In this document: positions 34,501-49,640 of the stretch, in pieces
Numbering within the stretch: the first letter of the stretch is position 1
Layout: every line of letters starts with the position of its first letter
From: Posidonia oceanica
Lineage: Eukaryota; Streptophyta; Magnoliopsida; Alismatales; Posidoniaceae
DNA: 64,000 bases
Reading direction: 5' to 3'
NCBI GenBank assembly: GCA_037176725.1
Contig: JAZBRS010000074.1
Coordinates: 60,392,001 to 60,456,000, forward strand
Program-made: the position numbers and the translations under genes
Notes under the pieces: generated by a model
What the model saw: only the letters and a program-made list of their open reading frames with translations
Database searches by the model: none
What the model was told of the DNA's origin: nothing

Positions 34501-37500
34501 TTCTTGACCGCTTCCTGGTCTTGGTAGGGCTTACACCTTTCATTCCTGCCGGTCCGGTATTGATAAGGCTTGCACTTATCATTCCTGACCTCTTCCTGGT
34601 CTTGATTAGGCTTGCACGTATCGTGCATGGCAGTCCAATCTTGATAAGGCTTGCACTTATCATTTCGGAGCACTTCCTGGTCTTGGTAGGGCTAGCACCA
34701 TTCATTCCTGGCGGTCCGGTATTGATAAGGCTTGCACTTATCATTCCTGACCTCTTCCTGGTCATGGTTGGGCTTGCACCTATCATTCCAGGCGGTCTAG
34801 TCTTGATATGGCTAGCTCTTATCATTCCTTGCCACTTTCGGGTCTTGATAGGGCTTGCACCAATCATTCCAACCGATCCGGTCATGATAAGGCTTGCACG
34901 TATCATTCCTGACCTCTTCCATGTATGGATACGGCTTGCACCAATCATTCCTGGCAGTCCGATCTTGATAAGGCATGCACTTATCATTCCTGACCTCTTC
35001 CTGGTCATGATAGGGCTTGCACCAATCATTCTTGGCGGTCCGGTCTTGATAAGGCTAGCACATATCATTCCTGACCTCTTCTAGGTCTTGATAGGGCTAG
35101 CACCTATCATTCCTGTCGGTCCGATCCTAATAAGGCTCGCACTTATCATTTCTGACATCTTCCTAGTCATGACAGGGCAAGCACCTATCATTCCTGGCGG
35201 TCCAGTCTTCATAACGCATGCACTTTTCGTTCCTGACCTCTTCCTGGTCTTGATAGGGCTTGCACCTATCATTCCTGGTGGTCCGGTCTAGATTAGGCTT
35301 GCACTTATCATTCCAAACCAATTCCTGGTCTTGACAGGGCTTGCACCTATCATTCCTGGCGGTCCGGTCTTGACAAGCCTTGCACATATCATTCCTGACC
35401 TCTTCCTTGTCTTGGTAGGGCTCACACCGATGATTGCTGGCAGTCCAGTCATGATAAGACATGCACTTATCATTCCTGACCTCCTCCTAGTCTTGATAGG
35501 GCTAGCACCTATCAAACCAGGCAGTCCGGTCTTGATAAGGCATGCACTTATCATTCCTGACCTCTTCCTTGTCTTGGTAGGGCTTGCACCAATCATTCCT
35601 GGCGGTCCAGTCATGATAAGGCTTGTACTTATCATTCCTGACCTCTTCCTGGTCATGGTAGGGCATGCACCAATCATTCCTGGCGGTCCTGTCTTGGTAA
35701 GGCTTCCACTTATCATTCCTGAACTCTTCCTGGTCATGTTAGGGCTTGCACCTATCATTCTTGGCGATCCGGACTTGATCAGGCTTGCACTTATCATTCA
35801 GACCTCATCCTGGTCTTGGTAGGGCTTGCACCTTTCATTCCTAGCGGTCCAGTCGTGATAAGGCTTGCACTTATCATTCCGGACCTTTAACTGGTCATGG
35901 TAGGGCTTGCATCTATCATCCGGGCGGTCTGGTAGTGGTAAGGCTTGCACTTATCATTCCTGACCTCTTCGAGGTCTTGGTAGGGCATGCACCAATCATT
36001 CCTGGCGGTCCAGTCCTCATAGGGATTGCACTTATCATTCTGGAACTCTTCTTGGTCTAGATTGGGCTTGCACCTATCATTCCTGGCGATCCGATCATGA
36101 TAAGGCTTGCACTTATCATTCAGACCTCTTCCTGGTCTTGGTAGGGTTGTACCTATCATTCCTGGCGGTCCGGTCGTGATAAGGCTTGCGTTTATCATTC
36201 CTGACCTCTCCTTGGTCATCGTAGGGCTTGCATCTATCGTTACGGGCGGTCCGGTAGTGATAAGGCTTGCACATATAATTCCCAACCTCTTCCAGGACTT
36301 GATAAGGATTGCACCTATTGTTCCTGGCAGTCTGGCCTTGATAAGGCTCGCACTTGTCATTCCTGATCTCTTCTCGGTCTTGAAAAGGCTTGCACTTATC
36401 ATTCCAGGCCTCTTCCTGGTCTTGATAGGGTTTGTACCTATCAGTCCAGGCGTTCCGGTCTTGATGAGGCTTGCACTTATCATTCCTGAACTCTTCCTAG
36501 CCTCTTCCTGGTCAAGATAAGGGTAGCACCTATCATTCCGGGTGGTCCGGTAATGTTACGGCTTGCACTTATCAATCCTGACCACTTCCTGGCCTCTTCC
36601 TGGTCTTGATTGGGCATGCACCTATCATTCCTGGTGGTCCAGTCTTGATAAGGCTTGCACTTAACATTCCTGACCGCATCCTGGACTTGGTAGGGCTTAC
36701 ACCAATCATTCCTGGCGGTCCAGACTTGATAAGGCATGCACTTATCATTCCTGACAACTTCCAGGTATTGATTAGGCTTGCACGTATCGTTTCTGGCAGT
36801 CCGGGCATGATAAGGCTTGCACTTATCATTCCTGACCTCTTCCTGGTCATGGTAGGGATTGCACCTTTCATTCCTGGCGGTCCGGTATTGATAAGGCTTG
36901 CATTTAACATTCCAGACCTCATCCTGGTCATGGTTGGGCTTGCACCTATCATTCTTGGCGGTCCGATCTTGATATGGCTTGCTCTTATCATTCCTTGCCA
37001 CCTCCGGGTCTTGATAGGGCTTGCACCTATCATTCCAACTGATCCGGTCTTGATAAAGCTTGCACTTATCATTCCTGACCTCTTCCATGTCTTGATAGGG
37101 CTTGCACCTATCATTACTGGCGGTCTGATCTTGATAAGGCATGCACTTATCATTCCTGACCTCTTCCTGGTTTTCATAGGGCCTGCACCTTACTATCCTG
37201 GCGGTTCGGTCTTGATTTGGCTAGCACGTATCATTCCTGACCTCTTCCTAGTCTTGATAGAGCCAGCACCTATCTTTCCTAGCGGCCCGGTCCTAGTAAG
37301 GCTTGCACTTTTCATTTCTGACCTCTTCCTAGTCATGACAGGGCTTGCTCCTATCATTCCTGGTGGTCCAGTCTTCATAATGCATGCACTTATCGTTCCT
37401 GACCTCTTCCTGGTCTTGGTAGGGCTTGCACCTATCATTCCTGGAGGTTCGGTCTTGATTAGGCCTGCACTTATCATTCCAGACCAATTCCTGGTCTTGA

Positions 37501-37900
37501 CAGGGCTTGCACCTATCATTCCCGGCGGACCGGTCTTGACAAGGCTTGCACTTATCATTCTTGACCTCTTCCTGGTCTTGGTATGGCTCACACCTATCAT
37601 TGCTGGCGGTCCGGTCATGATAAGGCTTGCAGTTATCATTCCAGACCACTTCCTAGTCTTGATAGGGCTTGCACCTATCATACCTGGCGGTCCTGTCTTG
37701 ATAAGGCTTGCACTTAACATTCCTGACGACTTCCAAGTCTTGGTAGGGCTTGCACCATTCATTCCTGGCGGTCTAGTCGTGATAAGGCTTGTACTTATCA
37801 TTCCAGATTTCTTCCAGGTCATGGTAGGGCGTGCACCATTCATTCCTGTGGTCCAGTCTTGGTAAGGCTTGCACTTATCAATCCTGAACTCTTCTTGGTC
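31600..37900 (+). repeat. Region of related 2-3 kb blocks
   Basis: A recognisable unit order with the rare phrase 'cattccaac(c/t)gatcc' appears at about 31,830, 34,868 and 37,037, and again at about 55,733. Spacing is irregular (3.0 kb, 2.2 kb). This middle part of the array is older or more rearranged than the 5.43-kb repeats to its right. Confidence 0.6.
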
Positions 37901-38699
37901 TTGTTTGGGCTAGCACCTATCATTCCTAGCGATCCGGTCTTGATAAGGCTTGCACTTATCATTCAGACCTCATCCTGGTCTTGGTAGGGCTTGCACCTAT
38001 CATTCCTGGCGGTCCAGTGGTGATAAGGCTTGCACTTATCATTCCTAACCTCTCCCTGGTCATGGTAGGGCTTGCATCTATCGTCTGGGTGGTCTGGTAG
38101 TGATAAGACTTGCACTTATCATTCCTGACCTCTTCCTGGTCTAGTTAGGGCTTGCACCTATCATTCCTGGAGGTCTGGTATTGATAAGGCTCCTACATGT
38201 CATTCCTGATATCTTCCCGGTCTTGAAAAGGCTTGCACTTATCATTCCTGGCCTCTTCCCGGTGTTGATAAGGCGTGCACATATCATTCCTGATCTCTTC
38301 CAAGCCTTTTCCTGGTCTAGATAAGGGTTGCACCTATCATTCCTGGTGGTCCGGTCATGATAAGGCTTGCATTTATCATTCCTGACCTCTTCCTGGTCTT
38401 GATTAGGCATGCACCTATCATTCCTAGTGGTCTGGTCTTGATAAGGCTTGCACTTATCATTCCTGACCTCTTCCTGGTCTTGGTAGGGCTTACACCAATC
38501 ATTCTAGCGGTTCGGTCCTAATAAGGCTTGTACATATCATTCCTGATCTCTTCTTGGTCATGTTAGGGCTGGCACTTCTCATTCCCGGCGGTCCGGTCTT
38601 GATACGGCTAGCACTTATCATTCCTGGCCTCCTACGGGTCTTGACAGGGCTTGCACCAATCATTCCAGGCGGTCCGGTCTAGATAAGGCTTGCACATAT

Positions 38700-41600
38700 C
38701 ATACCTGACCTCTTCCATGTCTTGATAGGGCTTGCACCTATCATTCCTGGCGGTCCAGTCAGGATAAGGCTTGCACTTTTCATTCCTAACCTCTTCCTGG
38801 TCTTGATAGGGCTTGCACCTATCAATCCTGGCGGTCCGGTCCTGATAAGTCTTGCACCTACCATTCCTGACCTCTTCCTGGTCTTGACGGGGCTTGCACC
38901 AATCATTCCTAGCTACCCGGTCTTGACAAGGCTTGCACTTGTCACTCCTGACCTCTTCCTAGTCTTGGAAGGGCTCACACCGATCATTGCGGGCGGTCCG
39001 ATCATGTCAAGGCTTGCACTAATCATTCCTGACCTCTTCCTTGTCTTGATAGGGCTTGCACCTATCAAACCTAGCTGTCCGGTCATGATAAGGCTTGCAC
39101 TTATCATTCCTGACCTCTTCTTGGTCTTAGTAGGGCTTGCACCATTCATTCCTGGCAGTCGAGTCTTGAGAAGGCTGGATCTTAACATTCCTGGCGGTCC
39201 GGTCTTGATAAGGCTTGCACTTATCATTCCTAGCCTCTTCCTGGTCTTGGCAGGGCTTGCACCTTTCATTCCTGGCGGTCCGGTCTTGATAAGGCTTGCA
39301 CTTATCATTCTTGACGTATTCCTGGTCTTGACAGGGCTTGCCCCTATCGTTCCTGGCTGTCGGTCTTGACAAGGCTTGCACTTATCATTCCTAACCTCTT
39401 CCTAGTCTTGGTAGGGCTCACACCTAGCATTGCTGGCGGTCCGTTCATGATAAGGCTTGCACTAATCGTTCCTGACCACTTCCAAGTCTTGATAGGGCTT
39501 CCACCTATCATACCTAGCGGTCCGGTCTTGATAAGGCTTGCACTTATCATTCCTGACCTCTTCCTAGTCTTACTAGGGCTTGCACCATTCATTCCAGGCA
39601 GTCCAGTCATGATATGGCTTGCACTTATCATTCCTGACCCCTTCTTGGTCATGGTAGGGCATGCACCAATCATTCCAAGCGGTCCAGTCTTCGTAGGGCT
39701 TGCATTTGTCATTCCGGATCTCTTCTTCGTCCTGATAGGGCTTGCACCTATCATTTTCGGCCATCCGATCTTGATATTGCTTGCACTTATCATTCAGACC
39801 TCTTCCTGGTCTTGTTTGGGCTTGCACCTATCATTCCTAGTGGTCCGGGCGTGATAAGGCTTGCACTTATCTTTCCTGACCTCTCCCTAGTCATGGTAGG
39901 GCTAGCATCAATCATTCCGGTCGGTCCGGTAGTGATAAGGCTTGCACTTATAATTCCTGACCTCTACCAGCTCTTGATAAGGCTTGCACCGATCGTTCCT
40001 GGTGGTCTGGTCATGATAAGGCTCGCACTTATCATTCCTGATCTCTTCCTAGTCTTGAAAAGGCATGCACTTATCATTCCAGGCCACTTCCTGGTCTTGA
40101 AAGGGCTGGTACCAATCAGTCCACGGGTTCCGGTCTTGATAAGCCATGCACTTATCATTCCTTAACTCTTCCAAGCCTCTTCCTGGTCTAGATAGGGGTT
40201 GCACCTATCATTTCTGGCGGTCCGGTCTTGATAAGGCTTGCACTTATCGTTCCTGACCTCTTCCTGGCCTCTTCCTGCTCTTGACTGGGCTTGCACCTAT
40301 CTTTCCTGGTGGTCCGGTCTTCGTAAGGCTTGCAGTTTTCATTCCAGACCACTTCCTGGTCATGGTAGGGCTTACACCAATCATTCCTAGCGGTCCATTC
40401 TTGATAAGGCTTGCACTTATCATTCCTGACCTCGTCCTGGTCTTGATTAGGCTTGCACGTATCGTTCATGGTGGTCCGGTCTTGATAAGGCTTGCACTTA
40501 TCATTCCTAACCTCTTCCTGGTCTTGGTAGGGCTTGCACCTTTCATTCCTGGCGGTCCGGTCTTGATAAGGCATGCAGTTAACATTCCTGACCTCTTCTT
40601 GGTCTTGGTAGGGCTTGCACCTCATAGTCCTGCACTCTGGTCTTGATAAGGCTTGCACTTATCATTTCTGACCTCTTCCTGGTATTGATTGGGCTTGCAC
40701 CTATCATTCCAGGTGGTCCTGTCTTGATAAGGCTTGCACTTATAATTCCTGACCTCTTCCTGGTCATTATAGGACTCGCACCCCTCATTCCTGGCGGTCC
40801 GGTCTTGACAAGGCATGCACTTATCATTGCAGACCTCGACCTGGCCTCATCTTGGTTGTGATTGGGCTTGCACCTACAATTCGTGGTGGTCTGGTCTTGA
40901 TAAGGCTTGCCCTTATCATTTCTGACCTTTTCCTAGTCTAGGTAGGGCTTTCACCTATCATTCCTGGCGGTCCGGTCTTGATAAGGCATTCACATATCAT
41001 TCCGGACCTCTTCGTAGTCCTGAACGGGCTAGCACCTCTCATTCCTAGCTGTTCGGTCTAGATATGGATTGCACTTAGCATTCCTGACCTCATCCTCGTC
41101 ATGGTAGGGCTTAAACCAATCCTTCCTGGCGGTCCGGTCTTGATATGGCTTGCACAAATCATTCCTTGCCTCTTCCGGGTCTTGATAGGGCTTGCACCTA
41201 TCATTCCAGCCGGTCCAGTCTTGATAAGGCTTGCACTTATCATTCCTGACCTCTTCCAGGTCTTGATAGGGCATGCACCTATCATTCCTGGCGGTCCGGT
41301 TCTGATAAGGCTTGCACTTATCATCTCTGACCTCTTCCTAGCCATTATAGGGCTTGCACCTATCAATCCAAGCGGTCCTGTCTTGATAACGCATGCACTT
41401 ATAGTTCCAGACCTCTTCCTGGTCTTGATAGGGCTTGCACCTATCATTCCTGGCGGTCCGGTCTTGATAAGGCATTCACATATCATTCCTGACCTCTTCC
41501 TAGTCGTGATTGGGCTAGCACATCTCATTCCTGGCTGTCCGGTCTTGAAAAGGATTGCGCTCAGCATTCCTGACCTCTTCCTGGTCATGGAAGGGCTTAA

Positions 41601-44190
41601 ACCAATCCTTCCTGGGCGTCCGGTCTTGATAAGGCTTGCACTTATCTTTCCTGACCTCTTCCTGGTCTAGATAGGGCTTGCACCTGTCATTCCTGGTGGT
41701 CTGGTCATGATGAGTCTTGCACTTATCGTTCCAGACCACTTCTTGGTCTTGATAGGGCTAGCACCTATCATTCCGGGTGGTCCGGTCCAGATAAGGCTTG
41801 CACTTATCATCTCTGACCTCTTCCTAGCCTTTACAGGGCATGCACCTATCATTCCAAGCGGTCCTGTCTTGATAACGCATGCACTTATAGTTCCTGACCT
41901 CTTCCTTGTCTTGATAGGGCTTGCACCTATCATTCCGTGTGGTTCGGTCTTGATTAGGTTTGCACTTATCATTCTAGACCTATTCCTGGTCTTAACAGGG
42001 CTTGCACCGATCATTCTTGGCGGTCCGGTCTTGACAAGGCATGCACTTATCATTCCTGACCACTTCCTGGTCTTGGTAGGTCTCACCCCTTTCAGTGCTA
42101 GCAGTACGGTCATGATAAGGCTTGCACTTATCATTCCTGACCTCTTCCAAGTCTTGATAGGGCTTGCACCTATCATACCTGGCGGTCCTGTCTTGATAAG
42201 GTTTACACTTATCATTCCTGACCTCTTCCAGGTCTTGGTACGGCTTGCACCAATCAATCCTGGCGGTCCTGTCGTGATAAGGCTTGCACTTATCATTCCT
42301 GACCTCTTCCTGGTCTTGGTAGGGCGTGCACTAATCATTCCTGGCGGTCTAGTCTTGGTAAGGTTTACACTTATCATTCCTGAACTCTTCTTGGTCTTGT
42401 CAGGGCTTGCACCTATCATTCCTAGCGATCCGGTCTTCATTAGCCTCGCACTTATCATTCAGACCTCATCCTGGTCTTGGTAGGGCTTGCACCTATCGTT
42501 CCTAGCGGTCCAGTCGTGATAAGGATTGCACTTATCATTCCTGACCTCACCCTGGTCATGGTAGGGCTTGCATCTATCATCCTGGCGGTCTGGTAGTGAT
42601 AAGGCTTGCACTTATCAATCTTGACCTCTTCTTGGTCTTGGTAGGTCTTGCACCTATCATTCCTGGAGGTCTGGTCTTGATAAGGCTCCCACTTATCATT
42701 CCAGACATCTTCCCGATTTTGAAATGGCTTGCACTTATCTTTCCAGGCCTCTTCTTGGTCATGATATTATTTGCACCTATCAATCAAGGCTGTCCGGTCT
42801 TGATAAGGCTTGCACAAATCACTCTGGAACACTTCCCAGCCTCTTCCAAGTCTAAATAGGGATTGCACCGATCATTCCTGGCAGTCTGGTCATGATATGG
42901 CTTGCACTTATCATTCCTGACCTCTTCCTGGCCTCTTCTAGGTCTTGATTAGGCTTGCACCTATCATTCCTGGTGGTCCGGTCTTGATAAGGCTTGCACT
43001 AATCATTCCTAACCTCTTCCTGGCCTTGGTAGGGCGTACACCTATCATTCCTGGCGGTCTGGTCTTGATATGGCATGCATATTTCATTCCTGACCTCTTC
43101 CTGGACATGATTGGGCTAGCACCTCTCATTCCTAGCGGTCCGATCTTGATACGGCTTGCACTTATCATTCCTAACCTCTTCCTGGTCAAGGTAGGGCTTG
43201 CACCTATCATTCCAAGCGGTCCGGTCTAGATATGGCTTGCACTTATCTTTCCTGGCCTCTTCCGGGTCATGGTAGGGCTTGCACCTATAATTCCAGGCAG
43301 TCCGGTCTTGATAAGTCTTGTACTTATCGTTCTTGACCTCTTCCAGGTCTTGATAGGGCTTGCACCTATCATTCCTAGAGGTCCGATATTGATAAGGCTT
43401 GCTCTTATCATTCCTGACGTCTTCCAAGTCTTGATAGGGCTTGCACCTACCATTCTTGGCGGTCCTGTCTTGATAAGGCTTGCACTTATCATTCCTGATC
43501 TCTTCCTGGTCCTGCTAGGGCTAGTACATTTCATTCCTGGCGGTCAGGTCCTGATAAGGCTTGTACTTATCAATCCTGACCTCTTCCTAGTCGTGACCGG
43601 GCTTGCACCTATCATTCCTGGTGGTCCGGTCTTGATAAGGCTTGCACTTATCATTCCTGACCTCTTCCAGGTCTTGATAGGGCTTGCACCTATCAATCCT
43701 GGTGGACCGGACCTAATAAGGTTTGTACTTATCATTTCAGACCTATTCCAAGTCTTGATTGGGCATGCACCGGTCCTGACAGGGCTTGCACTTATCATTC
43801 CTGACCTCTTCCTGGTCTTGGTAGGGCTCACACCAATCATTGCTGGCGATCCGGTTATGACAAGGCTTGCACATATCATTCCAGACCTCATCCTAGTCAT
43901 GATAGGGCTTGCACCTATCATACCTAGCGGTCCGATCTTGATAAGGCTTGCACTTATCATTCCTGGCCTCCTCCGGGTCCTGATAGGGCTTGCACCAATA
44001 TTTCCTGGTGGTCCGGTCTAGATAAGGCGTGCACATATCATACCTGACCTCATCCAGGTCTTGATAGGGCTTGCACCTATCAATCCAGGCGATCCGGTAT
44101 TGATAAGGCTTGTACTTATCACACCTGAACCTTTCCAAGCCTCTTCCTGGTCTTCATAAGGGTTGCACCGATCATTCTTGGCAGTCCAGT
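38700..44190 (+). repeat. 5.43-kb higher-order repeat, copy A
   Basis: Anchors repeat at +5,431 bp across several kilobases: 38,761 with 44,192; 39,812 with 45,243; 40,281 with 45,712; 41,707 with 47,138; 42,945 with 48,376. This copy lacks 18 bp near 43,765 that copy B has, namely one dyad arm plus the following linker. The left boundary is approximate. Confidence 0.85.
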
Positions 44191-47100
44191 CATGATAAGG
44201 CTTGCACTTTTCTTTCCTGACCTCTTCCTGGTCTTGATAGGGCTTGCACCTATCAATCCTGGCGGTCCGGTCCTGATAAGTCTTGCACCTACCATTCCTG
44301 ACCTCTTCTGGGTCTTGACGGGGCTTGCACCTATCATTCCTAGCTGTCCGGTCATGACAAGGCTTGCACTTGTCAGTCCTGACCTCATCCTGGTCTTGGA
44401 AGGGCTCACACCTCTCATTGTAGGCGGTCCGATCATGTTAAGGCTTGCACTAATCATTCCTGACCTCTTCCATGTCTTGATCGGGCTTGCACCTATCATA
44501 CCTAGCTGTCCGGTCATGATAAGGCTTGCACTTATCATTCCTGACCACTTCCGGGTCATGGTAGGGCTTGCACCATTCATTCCTGGTGGTCCAGTCTTGA
44601 TAAGGCTGGATCTTATCATTCCTGGCGGTCCGGTCTTGATTAGGCTTGCACTTATCATTCCTAGCCTCTTCCTGGTCTTGGCAGGGCTTGCACCTTTCAT
44701 TCCAGGCGGTCCGGTCTTGATAAGGCTTGCACTTATCATTCCTGACGTATTCCTGGTCTTGACAGGGCTTGCCCCTATCGTTCCTGGCTGCCGGACTTAA
44801 CAAGGCTTGCACTTATCATTCCTAACCTCTTCCTGGTCTTGGTAGGGCTCACACCTAGCATTGCTGGCGGTCCGTTCATGATAAGGCTTGCACTAATCAT
44901 TCCTGACCACTTCCAAGTCTTGATAGGGCTTCCACCTATCATACCTAGCGGTCCGGTCTTGAGACGGCTTGCACTTATCTTTCCTGACCTCTTCCTGGTC
45001 TTGCTAGGGCTTGCACCATTCATTCCAGGCAGTCCAGTCTTGATATGGCTTGCACTTATCATTCCTGACCTCTTATTGGTCATGGTAGGGCATGCACCAT
45101 TCATTCCAAGCGGTCCAGTCTTCGTAGGGCTTGCATTTGTCATTCCGGATCTCTTCTTCGTCCTGATAGGGCTTGCACCTATCATTTTCGGCGATCCGAT
45201 CTTGATATTGCTTGCACTTATCATTCAGACCTCTTCCTGGTCTTGTTTGGGCTTGCACCTATCATTCCTAGTGGTCCGGGCGTGATAAGGCTTGCACTTA
45301 TCTTTCCTGACCTCTCCCTAGTCATGGTAGGGCTAGCATCAATCATTCCGGTCGGTCCGGTAGTGATAAGGCTTGCACTTATAATTCCTGACCTCTACCA
45401 GCTCTTGATAAGGCTTGCACCGATCGTTCCTGGTGGTCTGGTCATGATAAGGCTCGTACTTATCATTCCTGAACTCTTCCTGGTCTTGAAAAGGCATGCA
45501 CTTATCATTCCAGGCCACTTCCTGGTCTTGAAAGGGCTTGTACCAATCAGTCCACGCGGTCCGATCTTGGTAAGGCATGCACTTATCATTCCTTAACTCT
45601 TCCTAGCCTCTTCCTGGTCTAGATAGGGGTTGCACCTATCATTTCTGGTGGTCCGGTCTTGATAAGGCTTGCACTTATCGTTCCTGACCTCTTCCTGGCC
45701 TCTTCCTGCTCTTGATTGGGCTTGCACCTATCTTTCCTGGTGGTCCGGTCTTGGTAAGGCTTGCACTTTTCAATCCAGACCACTTCCTGGTCATGGTAGG
45801 GCTTACACCAATCATTCCTAGCGGTCCATTCTTGATAAGGCTTGCACTTATCATTCCTGACCTCTTCCTGGTCATGATTAGACTTGCACGTATCGTTCCT
45901 GGTGGTCCGGTCTTAATAAGGCTTGCACTTTTCATTCCTAACCTCTTCCTGGTCTTGGTAGGGCTTGCACCTTTCATTCCTGGCGGTCCGGTCATGATAA
46001 GGCATGTAGTTAACATTCCTGACCTCTTCCTGGTCTTGGTAGGGCTTGCACCTCATAGTCCTGCACTCTGGTCTTGATAAGGCTTGCACTTATCATTTCT
46101 GACCTCTTCCTGGTATTGTTCGGGCTTGCACCTATCATTCCAGGTGGTCCTGTCTTGATAAGGCTTGCACTTATCATTCCTGACCTCTTCCTGGTCATTA
46201 TAGGACTTGCACCCCTCATTCCTGGCGGTCCGGTCTTGACAAGGCATGCACTTATCGTTGCAGACCTCGACCTGGCCTCTTCTTGGTCGTGATTGGGCTT
46301 GCACCTACAATTCCTGGTGGTCTGGTCTTGATAAGGCTAGCCCTTATCATTTCCGACCTCTTCCTGGTCTAGGTAGGGCTTTCACCTATCATTCCTGGCG
46401 GTCCTGTCTTGATAAGGCATTCACATATCATTCCTGACCTCTTCCTAGTCCAGATTGGGCTAGCACCTCTCATTCCGGGCTGTTCGGTCAAGATATGGAT
46501 TGCACTTAGCATTCCTTACCTCTTCCTCATCATGGTAGGGCTTAAACCAATTCTTCCAGGCGGTCCGGTCTTGATATGGCTTGCACAAATCATTCCTTGC
46601 CTCTTCCGGGTCTTGATAGGGCTTACACTTATCATTCCAGCCGGTCCAGTCTTGATAAGGCTTGCACTTATCATTCCTGACCTCTTCCAAGTCTTGATAG
46701 GGCATGCACCTATCATTCCTGGCGGTCCGGTCTTGATAAGGCTTGCACTTATCATCTCTGACCTCTTCCTAGCCATTACAGGGCTTGCACCTATCATTCC
46801 AAGCGGTCCTGTCTTGATAACGCATGCACTTATAGTTCCTGACCTCTTCCTGGTCTTGATAGGGCTTGCACCTATCATTCCTGACGGTCCAGTCTTGATA
46901 AGGCATTCACATATCATTCCTGACCTCTTCCTAGTCATGATTGGGCTAGCACCTCTCATTCCTGGCAGTCCGGTCTTGATATGGATTGCACTCAGCATTC
47001 CTGACCTCTACCTGGTCATGGTAGGGCTTAAACCAATCCTTCCTGGCAGTCCGGTCTTGATTAGGCTTGCACTTATCTTTCCTGACCTCTTCCTGGTCTA

Positions 47101-49640
47101 GATAGGGCTTGCACCTATCATTCCTGGCTGTCCAGTCATGATGAGGCTTGCACTTATCGTTCCAGACCACTTCCTGGTCTTGATAGGGCTAGCACCTATC
47201 ATTCCTGGCGGTCCGGTCCAGATAAGGCTTGCACTTATCATCTCTGACCTCTTCCTAGCCAATACAGGGCTTGCACCTATCATTCCAAGCGGTCCTGTCT
47301 TGATAACGCATGCACTTATAGTTCCTGACCTCTTCCTTGTCTTGATAGGGCTTGCACCTATCATTCCGTGTGGTTCGGTCATGATTAGGTTTGCACTTAT
47401 CATTCTAGACCTATTCCTGGTCTTAACAGGGCTTGCACCGATCATTCTTGGCAGTCCGGTCTTGACAAGGCATGCACTTATCATTCCTGACCACTTCCTG
47501 GTCTTGGTAGGTCTCACCCCTTTCAGTGCTAGCAGTACGGTCATGATAAGGCTTGCACTTATCATTCCTGACCTCTTCCAAGTCTTGATAGGGCTTGCAC
47601 CTATCATACCTGGCGGTCCTGTCTTGATAAGGTTTACACTTATCATTCCTGACCTCTTCCAGGTCTTGGTACGGCTTACACCAATCAATCCTGGCGGTCC
47701 TGTCGTGATAAGGCTTGCACTTATCATTCCTGACCTCTTCCTGGTCTTGGTAGGGCGTGCACTAATCATTCCTGGCGGTCTAGTCTTGGTAAGGTTTACA
47801 CTTATCATTCCTGAACTCTTCTTGGTCTTGTCAGGGCTTGCACCTATCATTCCTAGCGATCCGGTCTTCATTAGCCTCGCACTTATCATTCAGACCTCAT
47901 CCTGGTCTTGGTAGGGCTTGCACCTATCGTTCCTAGCGGTCCAGTCGTGATAAGGATTGCACTTATCATTCCTGACCTCACCCTGGTCATGGTAGGGCTT
48001 GCATCTATCATCCTGGCGGTCTGGTAGTGATAAGGCTTGCACTTATCAATCTTGACCTCTTCTTGGTCTTGGTAGGTCTTGCACCTATCATTCCTGGAGG
48101 TCTGGTCTTGATAAGGCTCCCACTTATCATTCCAGACATCTTCCCGGTTTTGAAATGGCTTGCACTTATCTTTCCAGGCCTCTTCTTGGTCATGATATTA
48201 TTTGCACCTATCAATCAAGGCTGTCCGGTCTTGATAAGGCTTGCACAAATCACTTTGGAACACTTCCCAGCCTCTTCCAAGTCTAAATAGGGATTGCACC
48301 GATCATTCCTGGCAGTCTGGTCATGATATGGCTTGCACTTATCATTCCTGACCTCTTCCTGGCCTCTTCTAGGTCTTGATTAGGCTTGCACCTATCATTC
48401 CTGGTGGTCCGGTCTTGATAAGGCTTGCACTAATCATTCCTAACCTCTTCCTGGCCTTGGTAGGGCGTACACCTATCATTCCTGGCGATCTAGTCTTGAT
48501 ATGGCATGCACATTTCATTCCTGACCTCTTCCTGGACATGATTGGGCTAGCACCTCTCATTCCTAGCGGTCCGATCTTGATACGGCTTGCACTTATCATT
48601 CCTAACCTCTTCCTGGTCAAGGTAGGGCTTGCACCTATCATTCCAAGCGGTCCGGTCTAGATATGGCTTGCACATATCTTTCCTGGCCTCTTCCGGGTCA
48701 TGATAGGGCTTGCACCTATAATTCCAGGCAGTCCGGTCTTGATAAGTCTAGTACTTATCGTTCTTGACCTCTTCCAGGTCTTGATAGGGCTTGCACCTTT
48801 CATTCCTGGAGGTCCGATATTGATAAGGCTTGCTCTTATCATTCCTGACGTCTTCCAAGTCTTGATAGGGCTTGCACCTACCATTCTTGGCGGTCCTGTC
48901 TTGATAAGGCTTGCACTTATCATTCCTGATCTCTTCCTGGTCCTGCTAGGGCTAGTACATTTCATTCCTGGCGGTCAGGTCCTGATAAGGCTTGTACTTA
49001 TCAATCCTGACCTCTTCCTAGTCGTGACCGGGCTTGCACCTATCATTCCTGGTGGTCCGGTCTTGATAAGGCTTGCACTTATCATTCCTGACCTCTTCCA
49101 GGTCTTGATAGGGCTTGCACCTATCAATCCTGGTGGACCGGACCTAATAAGGTTTGTACTTATCATTCCAGACCTATTCCAAGTCTTGACTGGGCATGCA
49201 CCTATCATTTCTGGCTATCCGGTCCTGACAAGGCTTGCACTTCTCATTCCTGACCTCTTCCTGGTCTTGGTAGGGCTCACACCAATCATTGCTGGCGATC
49301 TGGTTATGACAAGGCTTGCACATATCATTCCAGACCTCATCCTAGTCATGATAGGGCTTGCACCTATCATACCTAGCGGTCCGATCTTGATAAGGCTTGC
49401 ACTTATCATTCCTGGCCTCCTTCGGGTCCTGATAGGGCTTGCACCAATATTTCCTGGTGGTCCGGTCTAGATAAGGCGTGCACATATCATACCTGACCTC
49501 TTCCAGGTCTTGATAGGGCTTGCACCTATCAATCCAGGCGATCCGGTATTGATAAGGCTTGTACTTATCACTCCTGAACCTTTCCAAGCCTCTTCCTGGT
49601 CTTCATAAGGGTTGCACCGATCATTCTTGGCAGTCCAGTC
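44191..49640 (+). repeat. 5.43-kb higher-order repeat, copy B
   Basis: This directly follows copy A with the same order of variant units and very high similarity; long stretches differ by only a few bases. It is 5,449 bp to the matching point of copy C (44,192 with 49,641). Confidence 0.85.
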